Position numbers and translations under genes: made by a program. A stretch of DNA of 44,501 nucleotides from Desulfuromonas sp. GTDB taxonomy: Bacteria > Desulfobacterota > Desulfuromonadia > Desulfuromonadales > Geothermobacteraceae. The first letter of the stretch is position 1. Every line of letters begins with the position of its first letter. Positions 33,455 to 41,024 of the stretch are shown one piece after another. The stretch lies in assembly GCA_002868905.1 (NCBI GenBank), contig PKUA01000065.1, positions 1-44,501 of the forward strand, given 5' to 3'. Under the pieces are notes generated by a model, which made no database searches, was not told the origin of the DNA, and was given only the letters and a program-made list of their open reading frames with translations.

Positions 33455-34863
33455 GGTTGGCCAAGCAGGTTGCTGAGGGCGGTTACGATTTTCCCGGTAT
33501 CTTTCGCTTGCAGGGTGCGGGGATTAAGCAGCAGGCGGTCATCCTGAATGCGCCCGACGATCGGTGGCTGCTGCCGCCGCAGCCCGGCCGCGAGTTGGTC
33601 GGCTGTCATCTGGGTCGTACTCAGGGCGACGGCGTAGCCCGGCAGCTCCGTCAGGGGGAGAGCGCCGCCGCCGATGCGGGACGTTTCGGGGATAACGGTC
33701 AGGTCGGCTCGATCGCCGAGTGCACCCCTGATGCGGGTCGCGAGCGACTGGCAGCGGCGACGCAGGGTTTGCGCCGGTAGCTGCAGCATCTGCAAGACCG
33801 GCAGCTGCTGCAACGCCAGCTCCGGGTCGAGGTAGCAGCGCAGGGTCGCGTCGAGGGCGGCGAGGGTCATCTTGTCGATGCGGAGAGCGCGGGCCAACGG
33901 GTGGCGCCGAATGGTTTCGATTGCGGCCCGTTTGCCGACGATCAACCCGGCTTGGGGACCACCGAGCAGCTTGTCGCCGCTGAAGGTGACAACGTCGATT
34001 CCGGCGGCAACCGTCTCCCGCACCGTCGGTTCGCGCGGCAGGCCGGCGTCGGTCAGGTCGAGCAGCATGCCGCTACCGAGGTCCTCCAGGACCGGCAGAC
34101 CGAACTCTTCACCGAGGCCGACCAGGTCGCTGGCCGGAACGGAACTGCTGAAACCGACGATTCGGTAATTGCTGGTATGAACTTTGAGCAGCAGCCCGGT
34201 TTCGTCGCCGATGGCGTTGCGGTAATCGCGCAGATGCGTCTTGTTGGTAGTGCCGACCTCGCGGAGAGTGACCCCGCCGGCGGCCATGACATCCGGGATG
34301 CGGAACGCCCCGCCGATCTCGACCAACTCGCCGCGGGAGACGATCGCTTCCTTTCCCGATGCCATGGCGGAGAGGGCGAGGAGCACAGCGCCGGCATTGT
34401 TGTTGACGACGGTTGCGGCCTCGGCCCCGGTGAGGCGACAGAGCAGGTCTTCGAGGTGCTGGTAGCGGTGCCCGCGTTCTCCCTGCTCCAGGTCGAATTC
34501 GAGGTTGGAGTACCCCCTGGAAACCTCAATCACTGCATCGAGGGCGGCGTCGCTGAGCGGCGCGCGGCCGAGGTTGGTATGGAGCAGGGTGCCGGTCGCG
34601 TTGATCACCGGTTGCAGGGAGGGCTCGCTCAACCGGCGGGCGGTAGCAGCGGCTTCGGCCGCGACCCCTGGAATGCTCAGGTCGAGGGTGCCGGTCTGGT
34701 CGGGGTGCTGCAGGATCGATTGTCGCAACGCGTCGATGGTCTTCTGGGCCGCCTCCAACACCAGGGACTGGGGGATGTCTTCCCCAGCGTCCCGGAGTTG
34801 TGGATCGGATAACAGCTTGTCGATGGCTGGAAGTTTGCGCAGTAACGTCTGTTTGTTGTTCAT
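33451..34863 (-). CDS. selA: L-seryl-tRNA(Sec) selenium transferase SelA
   Basis: 470 residues from the ATG at 34863; a TTG at 34875 is in frame but unlikely. PLP enzyme that converts Ser-tRNA(Sec) to Sec-tRNA(Sec) with selenophosphate. Family marks: [83 protein letters not shown], and the PLP lysine in [18 protein letters not shown]. It is the first gene of selA-selB(-selD). No selC tRNA is visible in this window. Confidence 0.97.
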   Translation of the reverse strand: MNNKQTLLRKLPAIDKLLSDPQLRDAGEDIPQSLVLEAAQKTIDALRQSILQHPDQTGTLDLSIPGVAAEAAATARRLSEPSLQPVINATGTLLHTNLGRAPLSDAALDAVIEVSRGYSNLEFDLEQGERGHRYQHLEDLLCRLTGAEAATVVNNNAGAVLLALSAMASGKEAIVSRGELVEIGGAFRIPDVMAAGGVTLREVGTTNKTHLRDYRNAIGDETGLLLKVHTSNYRIVGFSSSVPASDLVGLGEEFGLPVLEDLGSGMLLDLTDAGLPREPTVRETVAAGIDVVTFSGDKLLGGPQAGLIVGKRAAIETIRRHPLARALRIDKMTLAALDATLRCYLDPELALQQLPVLQMLQLPAQTLRRRCQSLATRIRGALGDRADLTVIPETSRIGGGALPLTELPGYAVALSTTQMTADQLAAGLRRQQPPIVGRIQDDRLLLNPRTLQAKDTGKIVTALSNLLGQP

Positions 34864-35235
34864 GGGATCGTCCAATTCCGAATATTAGGATTTTCTGGTT
34901 ATTTCTAACATGTCCGTTCAGCGACGACAACAGGTTACCGTTCGGGGTGGGATGTTGGACAGGTGCACTATGCAACTCCGGGCGTAGGAGAGTTTTGGGC
35001 TTTGGTGATTCCCCGGGCAGGTTCAAATCTCTGGGCTTTTGCCCAAGTTTTTCAATCTGCCTTCTCCTGGGGGCAAGGGGGAAACCATCTTAGGCATTTC
35101 ATGACTTTGCCTGATATGGATAGTTACGGAAGGTGGCTTGTCAACCAATCCTGGGCCGGACCGTGGCTATTCTTCGACCGGACCGCCGTGGGCTGAAAGA
35201 AAAATATTTTTCTTTTTGCGAAAGGCCGCCGTCGG
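34864..35235. other. intergenic region upstream of selA
   Basis: 372 bp with no supported gene. It contains a GGGC-TTTT-GCCC hairpin near 35035-35052 followed by T-rich sequence, a direct repeat CCGGACCG (35156-35163 and 35178-35185), and a 20-bp AT-rich palindrome at 35196-35215. No selC-like cloverleaf could be built by eye. Confidence 0.55.
35196..35215. repeat. 20-bp AT-rich palindrome
   Basis: AAAGAAAAATATTTTTCTTT is its own reverse complement. It lies 20 bp beyond the stop of the cytochrome b5-like gene and could be a bidirectional terminator stem or a protein-binding site. Confidence 0.7.
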
Positions 35236-35550
35236 TTACCTGGTAAGGAATATTGCCACGACCACCGCAAGGACAACACCCGCCGCCAGCCAGAGCCAGG
35301 GAATCGAGGTGGTCGGTGCGGGGACCGCTTCGGTCAGATCTCCGACGACGGGAAACCGTTCAATGACCGACCTGACGTGGGGGGCGGCTTTCAGTTCCTC
35401 GGTCAGGTCGCTCCCGGCCTGGTGGGCGTCCTGGTGGTCCCCCTCCTGCCAGAGTGGGCTGGTGCTGACATCGTAGATCTTCCCGTTGACGGCGACGTAA
35501 GCCTTGCGCCCGTCCCGGCCATCATGCTGCTGCAGTTCCTCGATGGTCAT
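35236..35550 (-). CDS. cytochrome b5-like heme-binding protein, C-terminally anchored
   Basis: 104 residues. The N-terminal cytochrome b5-like domain opens MTIEELQQHDGRDGRKAYVAVNGKIYDVSTSPLW, with the heme histidine region GDHQDAHQAGSDLTEELKAAPH. It is followed by VRSVIERFPVVGDL and one C-terminal membrane helix (WLWLAAGVVLAVVVAIFL), so it is a tail-anchored protein. Short bacterial members of this family bind heme or small ligands. It is monocistronic, between selA and the porin-cytochrome operon. Confidence 0.87.
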   Translation of the reverse strand: MTIEELQQHDGRDGRKAYVAVNGKIYDVSTSPLWQEGDHQDAHQAGSDLTEELKAAPHVRSVIERFPVVGDLTEAVPAPTTSIPWLWLAAGVVLAVVVAIFLTR

Positions 35551-35615
35551 CGGTTTTAACTCCCTTTTTGGCTGAAACAGTCCTGCCAGGTGCTGACCAA
35601 TTTTGCCATGGCAGC

Positions 35616-35720
35616 TTATTGCTCCGGCGGATATATATCGAGATCCTGAATCGGTAGGGGCGCTGCTTGCCGCGCCCCAGGGCGGAGCGAGCGCCGCCCC
35701 TACAGTTCAATGGTTAATTA
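35616..35720 (+). repeat. dispersed ~100-bp repeat, copy 2
   Basis: Aligns with the reverse complement of 13169-13260 along its whole length except for a 26-bp internal stretch present only here. The centre forms an imperfect GC-rich hairpin (GTAGGGGCG with CGCCCCTAC). It sits upstream of the cytochrome b5-like gene. Confidence 0.82.
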
Positions 35721-35925
35721 CTGGAAAAACAATCATAGTGGCAGTTCCGCTTGAATTCAATAATTCAAAGCGATTTCAAATGACATGTCGTAAATGAATA
35801 GGAATTGCTGATTGTTAATTAAGTGTTATGGCTGGAACACTGGACAGTTTTCGCATGGCTTTTTTGAGGGGTAAAATTCTCCCCCCCCTCCGGACGTGAA
35901 GGCTTAACACCTTTTGCTTGTTTTT

Positions 35926-35981
35926 CAGGGTGTTTCAGGGCCGTTGCAGGGTGTTCGTAAAAAAGCGTAACTTAGTATAAA
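35926..35981 (+). promoter_or_regulatory. candidate activated promoter with three CAGGG repeats
   Basis: CAGGG at 35926-35930, 35936-35940 and 35947-35951 recurs every 10-11 bp, i.e. on one helix face. TATAAA at 35976-35981 is a good -10 box, but no good -35 exists, as expected of activator-dependent promoters. A start near 35988 would give a leader of about 335 nt. Confidence 0.45.
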
Positions 35982-36001
35982 TAATGCTATTTTTTCAAAT
36001 C

Positions 36002-36056
36002 GGAGATATTCTAATTTATACACGATTTTGTATCTCCTGGCTCTTGCAAATCGTGT
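36002..36056 (+). promoter_or_regulatory. candidate H-type pseudoknot in the operon leader
   Basis: Stem 1: GGAGATA (36002-36008) with TATCTCC (36031-36037). Stem 2: ACACGATTT (36020-36028) with AAATCGTGT (36048-36056). Both are perfect and interlocked. Loops are 11, 2 and 10 nt, sterically suited to an H-type pseudoknot. It lies about 15 nt after the predicted transcription start. Confidence 0.5.
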
Positions 36057-36238
36057 TATTGATGGTAGCCTTAGTGGGTATGTTTACCGCTTCGGTCAAC
36101 AAGCTCGAGGCAATTTGTTATTTGTTTTTCATGTGTTTATGCGTGGTGGGGTGCATTCCCCTCCTGTGAGTTCAATAGTAATCCGAAGTGTTGAATGCTT
36201 TTTGGTGTTTGATCGTTTTCCCGTAATGATCCCTGGGT

Positions 36239-36253
36239 GGTTTGTGGCAAACC
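36239..36253. promoter_or_regulatory. small palindrome GGTTTG-TGG-CAAACC
   Basis: Perfect 6-bp arms with a 3-bp spacer, 70 bp before the porin start. A possible operator or leader hairpin. Confidence 0.35.
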
Positions 36254-36322
36254 GCAACTTGGAACACGTCGGGAACTTCGATTCTGTATAGCGAGCCCAC
36301 TCTTCTTTTGCAAGGAGGTCCT

Positions 36323-37561
36323 ATGAAGATCTGGAAGAGGGTCATGGGGGCGCTGGTTGTGAGTCTGGTTGTGTGCGTGGTTTGTCCTGTGCAGGTGACA
36401 GCCACGAATATTAACGGACGGGCCAGCACCGTGTTCGAATGGTTCGACGACCCCGACGAAAACACCGCAACACCTATCTACCAATACCTGCACTTCAATG
36501 CCACGGATATCGGAGACAGTGGCTGGAATTTCCGGGGTTATGGGCGTCTCGCCGATGACCTCTCCGATGAGGTGGATGTCGATTCAAGACTCTATTTTGC
36601 TTACATCGAGAAGCGCGACCTGGTTGACGATCTCGACTTTAAGTTGGGCCGCCAGTTTCTCTCCACGGTGGCGGGTGCCATCCTCATGGACGGTCTTCAT
36701 CTCGAATACAGCGGCTTGGGTCCCGTCGAGATCGAACTGTTTGGCGGTGGGGATGTCAGTTACTACGAGGGTTATAATGCTGAAGACCTCGTCTTCGGAG
36801 TGGAGATTGCTTCCAACAAGTTGCTCAAGAATTTAGAGGTTGGGCTCTCCTATATGCAGAAATGGGAGGATAGCGACCTTAGTCATGAACTGATCGGTTT
36901 TGACATGGAATATGATGTTCCTCGTCTGATCCAGTTCTACAACGAAACGCAATATAGTTGGATTACTGATGAGGTTACTTATTTTCTCCTTGGAAGTAAG
37001 TATTACCGTAGCCCTAACTGGTCGTTGACAGCGGAATACCTCTACAGTCTTCCAATCTTTTCAGCCAACTCAATCTACTCGGTTTTTTCAGTTGATGAGT
37101 ATGAAGAAGCTTCTCTTGAGTTTCTTTATACTTTTTCCCGGGATCTTCGTGCGTTTCTTCGCTATCAACGAGAGTTTTATGAAAGCGTCAGTGATGCCGA
37201 TGTTTTTGAAGCCGGGATTGAAAAAATCCGAAGTGATCGCTTCTCTGGATACCTGATCGGGACATATCGGTTGGATGATGATGGCCAGGATCTGGCCGGG
37301 GTCAAAGCACGGATCGCCTATCGCTGCACAAGCAATATTGAAACCGGAATCGGTGCTCACGTTGATGTGTTTGAACGTCAGATTGGTTTCCTCGGGGACC
37401 AATACAACGACGATGATGAGACGACCAGCCAGCGCTACTGGGTTGACCTGACAGCAAACATCACCAAGTCGATCAACCTTCAGGCGAAGTTGGAGTCAGT
37501 CAAAAGCGACCTCTGGGATGAATATTACCGGGGACGTTTGCGGCTGAACATCCTCTTTTAA
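36323..37561 (+). CDS. outer-membrane beta-barrel protein of a porin-cytochrome conduit
   Basis: 412 residues; AAGGAGG 5 nt before the ATG at 36323. The signal peptide ends around PVQVTA. The mature protein is rich in alternating aromatic strands (YQYLHFNATDIGDSGWNFRGYGRL, DSRLYFAYIEKRDLVDDLDFKLGRQFLS, LTAEYLYSLPIFSA, LRAFLRYQREFY) with acidic loops, and ends in RGRLRLNILF, a classic barrel C-terminus. The GRQFLSTVAGAILMDGLHLEYSG segment is typical of barrels found with multiheme cytochromes. It is directly followed by a 10-heme and a 13-heme cytochrome, so it probably forms the sheath of a trans-outer-membrane electron conduit. Confidence 0.85.
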   Translation: MKIWKRVMGALVVSLVVCVVCPVQVTATNINGRASTVFEWFDDPDENTATPIYQYLHFNATDIGDSGWNFRGYGRLADDLSDEVDVDSRLYFAYIEKRDLVDDLDFKLGRQFLSTVAGAILMDGLHLEYSGLGPVEIELFGGGDVSYYEGYNAEDLVFGVEIASNKLLKNLEVGLSYMQKWEDSDLSHELIGFDMEYDVPRLIQFYNETQYSWITDEVTYFLLGSKYYRSPNWSLTAEYLYSLPIFSANSIYSVFSVDEYEEASLEFLYTFSRDLRAFLRYQREFYESVSDADVFEAGIEKIRSDRFSGYLIGTYRLDDDGQDLAGVKARIAYRCTSNIETGIGAHVDVFERQIGFLGDQYNDDDETTSQRYWVDLTANITKSINLQAKLESVKSDLWDEYYRGRLRLNILF

Positions 37562-37577
37562 GCAAAGGAGTGGTCAT

Positions 37578-38396
37578 ATGATGCGCTACCTAATCATAAT
37601 CTGTTTGTTGCTCCTGGTCTTCGGCTCCCAGGCTTTCGGGGAAACCGAGATATTTATTCACGAGGAGCATAACGAATACCTTGACGAACTCTCCTGCGAG
37701 ACTTGCCATGTCAAGGATTCACCATTTATCGTTCCGGAGAGAAAGGTTTGTTACGAATGCCACGATCAGGAATTTGCCGATGCCGTGGTATTCCCGAGTC
37801 TGAAGACCCACGGGCCTCTCTGGGCGTTCCAGTGCTGGCCTGCGGCACGCGGGGAGCATATCGACTGCTCGGCGTGTCATGAGCAGGACTGGTGTCTTGA
37901 ATGTCACAAGGCCGGTTTCGCTGACGAAATGGGTAAGTTCGGCAACTCTCTCTCCAATATCCATCGAAGCGATTTCCAGGTCAGTCATCCGATCGCCGCG
38001 CGAACCGACCCACAGCTCTGTAACAGTTGTCATGAGAGTGGCTATTGCGAAGATTGCCATGATACCTTCCGCCGCTCCGATCTCGCCTTTGAATCCCATC
38101 GCAAGGGGTGGAGTGACGGACCTGTCTTCCATGACGGTTTTACTCCCGAAATGTGTGACAGCTGTCATCCCGACAATTCGGTTCTGCCGTCGCACGACTG
38201 GTCGAACAGCCACGCTCGAGAGGCGCGCAAGAACCTGATGACCTGTCAGGCCTGCCACCCGGACGGCGACATCTGCCTGACCTGCCACAGTGCCCGCAGC
38301 GGGATCAGCGTGAATCCGCATCCGGACGACTGGGACGATATCAAGGGACGCCTGGAGCGCGCCAGCGACGGGCGTACCTGTAGAAAATGTCACTAA
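37578..38396 (+). CDS. decaheme periplasmic c-type cytochrome
   Basis: 272 residues with ten CxxCH motifs: CETCH, CYECH, CSACH, CLECH, CNSCH, CEDCH, CDSCH, CQACH, CLTCH and, at the very C-terminus, CRKCH. That is about one heme per 25 residues of mature protein. The signal peptide MMRYLIIICLLLLVFGSQAFG has no lipobox, so the protein should be soluble in the periplasm. AAAGGAG precedes the ATG; a second ATG is the next codon. It lies 16 bp after the barrel gene. By position it corresponds to the periplasmic wire that enters a barrel, as MtrA does in MtrAB or OmaB in OmaB-OmbB-OmcB; homology to those was not established. Confidence 0.92.
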   Translation: MMRYLIIICLLLLVFGSQAFGETEIFIHEEHNEYLDELSCETCHVKDSPFIVPERKVCYECHDQEFADAVVFPSLKTHGPLWAFQCWPAARGEHIDCSACHEQDWCLECHKAGFADEMGKFGNSLSNIHRSDFQVSHPIAARTDPQLCNSCHESGYCEDCHDTFRRSDLAFESHRKGWSDGPVFHDGFTPEMCDSCHPDNSVLPSHDWSNSHAREARKNLMTCQACHPDGDICLTCHSARSGISVNPHPDDWDDIKGRLERASDGRTCRKCH

Positions 38397-38432
38397 TGTA
38401 TGGCTCATAAAACCTTTTTGAAGGAGGTCATC

Positions 38433-40784
38433 ATGTTTAGAAAGACGCTGGTATGGATTACCGTCGGCTTGTTGGCTTTCGCCCTTTGGGGGTGTAGCAG
38501 CAGCCGCGATTCTGACGGGAGTAAGACCGGCACTGATGAGGGACCGGAATACGTCGGGATCAATGTTTGTGTTTCCTGTCATGATATCAAGGGCCAGGAG
38601 TGGCTCTATAGCCGTCACGGCAATGTCGAGCCGGAAGGCGGGCCGCACAGCCCGCACCTGCCGGGCCAGTCGTCCTGCGCCGAGTGTCACAACCCGCTCA
38701 ACGACGGCGACCTGCTGCAGCAGGCGTTCAACACCCATGAGAAGCGCCGCGACGTCATCGGTTGCGAAAGCTGCCATGGCGCCGGCAGCCAGCACTACGG
38801 CCTTGGTCCCTTGCCGATGCCGGCTCCGGGTCCGGAAGTCTGCGGCCAGTGCCACAACCGCGATGATGGTCACGCCGGCACAGATGAGAGTATTTACGAC
38901 AAGTATGCCTCTTCCCGTCACGCCGAGTCGCTGCATGGTGAAGGAAGCAACCCATGTCAGCGCTGCCACACCAACGAAGGTGCCCTGAAGTCGAACGTTG
39001 CCGGCTATACGGGTGACAAAGATGTGCTCGGGACCAGGGACGATCTCGGTCGCCGTGCTCCTGAAGCGATTCCGGAAGAGGACGTGACCGCAGTTGGTTG
39101 CGCCACCTGCCACGATCCGCATGAAGCGGGTCAACTCCGCCAGGTCTGGTCTTCCGAAGGCGATAACGATTACATGTGGGATCCGAACAATAACGGTTCC
39201 AACCGCGACCAATTCGACCTCTGCACCAGCTGCCACGTCCTGTTCAACGACGAGGGGACCCTCGTCGGCTCCGGCTCAGAGGCTTCCGGCACTGCGCCGT
39301 TCTACCACGACACCGCCTGGTACCGGATTATCGGCACCACCCATTATGACAATCCGGCAACCGGTCCGGTCAGTGGAGATGATGCTGACGCCACGATCAT
39401 AGAGGGGTACAACATCCGCTGGAATACCGACAACCCCTGTTTTGACTGTCATGGTCACGAATTCAGGACTGCAACCCGGCCTTATCCCGAAGGAGATGAT
39501 CGAGACGCCCCAACGATCTGGACCGATTGGGCGAGTTCCGCGCATGCCGCTCACCTGTTCGAGCTTAAACTTGCCGCCGCTTCGGCCGCTGCCGGCGGTG
39601 GTGACCCAGCAGATGCTCCGCGTAGTACTGCTACGGTTGATGCCGTTATGGCCGCTGGTGTGACCAATCCGGATGATGCCTGGCTGCATTACAACTGGGA
39701 TCGTTCCGGCCGTGCCAGCTGTCAGCGTTGTCACACCGCGACTGGTGCCATGAACTTCATGAACGCCAATCAGACGTTGACTGATAACGATGATGACAAC
39801 GATGCGCCATACAACCAGAATGCCAATGATTTCTCCCACCTGGTTGGCTGGTCGGATAACCCGGCTAACGGTTCTCCGCAGAACGAGATGCTCTATTGCT
39901 GGGCGTGCCATGAAAATGCATCCGACGGTATCCTGCGCGATCCAGGCCCGATCACCGAAGCCTATGACGATGACGTCGTTGTTGAGTACCCCGATATCAA
40001 AGGATCCAATGTCTGCATGAGTTGTCATCTCGGCCGTGAAATTGGTGCTGTAATCAAGGCGACCGAGGATTCAGACGGTGTTCGCAATTTCATCAACAGC
40101 CATTATCTTGCTGCTGGTGCCCAACTGTTCGCGGTGGGTGGTTATCACTACGATGGGCTTAATTACAACAACGTTAGCTTCTATGCTCATGACAAGATTG
40201 GCACCGAAGATGAGCCGAGTACTGGCGAAAACGGGCCGTGCGCAGGCTGTCATATGTCTACGGAACGTTCCCATCTTTTCCAGTTGGTTGAGAAGGACAG
40301 TGAGGGCGCGATAACAGAAGTGACATCACAAGTCTGTGCAGAGTGTCACACCGGCCAGTTTGTATTGACAGCGGAAGAACTGATGGAGCAGGAAGAGGAG
40401 TATCATGCGTCTCTTCATGCTCTCGATCTCGCGTTGCAGGCAAAGGGGATTTTCTTCTACCCTGGTTACCCTTACTTCTTCAATGCTCCAAATGGTGAAG
40501 GTGGAAGTTACACTAATTGGGCCGCTCCCTATGGAGTCAGCAAGTGGCAGGAAACCATGGGTGCCGCTTTCAACTTCAACCTGCTTGATCACGATCCGGG
40601 CGGCTACGCCCATAACCGCTATTATGTCAAGATCCTGATCTGGGATTCCATTGATTTCCTTGATGATGGAATCGTGAATCAGTCCACCGCGACCACGCTG
40701 CCGACCCTTGGTTTGTCGGCTGAGGATCTTGCCGCAGCGCAGACTTACCTGGGTGAGAGCCGCCCGGGAGAGTCCTCACGCTAA
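38433..40784 (+). CDS. 13-heme outer-membrane lipoprotein cytochrome
   Basis: 783 residues; AAGGAGG before the ATG at 38433. The signal peptide ends in LWGCSSS, a lipobox, so it is a lipoprotein. Thirteen CxxCH motifs are present: CVSCH, CAECH, CESCH, CGQCH, CQRCH, CATCH, CTSCH, CFDCH, CQRCH, CWACH, CMSCH, CAGCH and CAECH. The last ~130 residues are heme-free. Large gaps between some motifs (for example CFDCH to CQRCH) suggest surface domains. It ends the barrel-decaheme-lipoprotein operon and is followed by a strong terminator. Its likely role is the cell-surface terminal reductase or exporter of electrons to minerals or electrodes. Confidence 0.92.
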   Translation: MFRKTLVWITVGLLAFALWGCSSSRDSDGSKTGTDEGPEYVGINVCVSCHDIKGQEWLYSRHGNVEPEGGPHSPHLPGQSSCAECHNPLNDGDLLQQAFNTHEKRRDVIGCESCHGAGSQHYGLGPLPMPAPGPEVCGQCHNRDDGHAGTDESIYDKYASSRHAESLHGEGSNPCQRCHTNEGALKSNVAGYTGDKDVLGTRDDLGRRAPEAIPEEDVTAVGCATCHDPHEAGQLRQVWSSEGDNDYMWDPNNNGSNRDQFDLCTSCHVLFNDEGTLVGSGSEASGTAPFYHDTAWYRIIGTTHYDNPATGPVSGDDADATIIEGYNIRWNTDNPCFDCHGHEFRTATRPYPEGDDRDAPTIWTDWASSAHAAHLFELKLAAASAAAGGGDPADAPRSTATVDAVMAAGVTNPDDAWLHYNWDRSGRASCQRCHTATGAMNFMNANQTLTDNDDDNDAPYNQNANDFSHLVGWSDNPANGSPQNEMLYCWACHENASDGILRDPGPITEAYDDDVVVEYPDIKGSNVCMSCHLGREIGAVIKATEDSDGVRNFINSHYLAAGAQLFAVGGYHYDGLNYNNVSFYAHDKIGTEDEPSTGENGPCAGCHMSTERSHLFQLVEKDSEGAITEVTSQVCAECHTGQFVLTAEELMEQEEEYHASLHALDLALQAKGIFFYPGYPYFFNAPNGEGGSYTNWAAPYGVSKWQETMGAAFNFNLLDHDPGGYAHNRYYVKILIWDSIDFLDDGIVNQSTATTLPTLGLSAEDLAAAQTYLGESRPGESSR

Positions 40785-40813
40785 TTGATAGCAATCCCTT
40801 GAATCGACATGAT

Positions 40814-40844
40814 ATGCCCCCGCTTCGGCGGGGGCATTTTTTTT
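40814..40844 (+). terminator. terminator of the porin-cytochrome operon
   Basis: ATGCCCCCGC-TTCG-GCGGGGGCAT: a 10-bp stem with UUCG loop, then eight T. It starts 30 bp after the 13-heme gene stop. Confidence 0.95.
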
Positions 40845-40871
40845 GGAATTGAACAGTCTGCTGTCTCTGGC

Positions 40872-40897
40872 GTAGAGACGCCCCGCTGGGGCGTCTC
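40872..40897. repeat. palindromic repeat, CCCC-GCT-GGGG core
   Basis: Same 26 bases as 31347-31372. It lies downstream of the operon terminator. Confidence 0.9.
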
Positions 40898-40919
40898 GGG
40901 GTGAGGGGAGCAACAGATC

Positions 40920-40947
40920 GTAGAGCCACATTGCAATGTGGCTCTAC
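40920..40947. repeat. 28-bp palindrome, GTAGAGCC shoulder, CATTGCAATG core
   Basis: Perfect palindrome. The shoulder differs from the other copies (GTAGAGCCA in place of GTAGAGACG) but both arms changed together, preserving pairing. Confidence 0.9.
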
Positions 40948-40983
40948 ACCTTCAGAGGGGTTGTTGGTTGGGATTCACTGGTG

Positions 40984-41009
40984 ATAGAGACGTAGCATGC
41001 TACGTCTAC
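40984..41009. repeat. palindromic repeat, TAGCATGCTA core, damaged
   Basis: Same core as 31455-31482. The right arm has lost two bases (CGTCTAC for CGTCTCTAC) and the left arm starts with A instead of G. It lies 15 bp after the speA stop. Confidence 0.85.
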
Positions 41010-41024
41010 GGGGTGCGGGACGCG

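Larger units (their letters stand above)
35551..36322. other. long intergenic region and leader before the porin-cytochrome operon
   Basis: 772 bp, AT-richer than its surroundings. From left to right it holds copy 2 of the dispersed repeat (35616-35720), three CAGGG direct repeats with a -10-like TATAAA (35926-35981), a candidate pseudoknot (36002-36056), a GGGG-TGCATT-CCCC hairpin near 36150-36163, and a GGTTTG-TGG-CAAACC palindrome (36239-36253). No real gene is supported; short hydrophobic reading frames here lack ribosome sites. Confidence 0.6.

Noticed and set aside
35005-35055. Possible selC (tRNA-Sec) with GGTTCAAATC as T-loop
   Set aside because: The flanking bases do not form a T-stem and no long acceptor or extra arm could be built.
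35984-36169. 61-residue hydrophobic reading frame in the conduit leader
   Set aside because: No ribosome site, it would begin at or before the predicted transcription start, and it overlaps the pseudoknot arms.
37719-39236. 505-codon minus-strand frame across the decaheme and 13-heme genes
   Set aside because: It runs opposite dense CxxCH coding sequence and has no independent signals.
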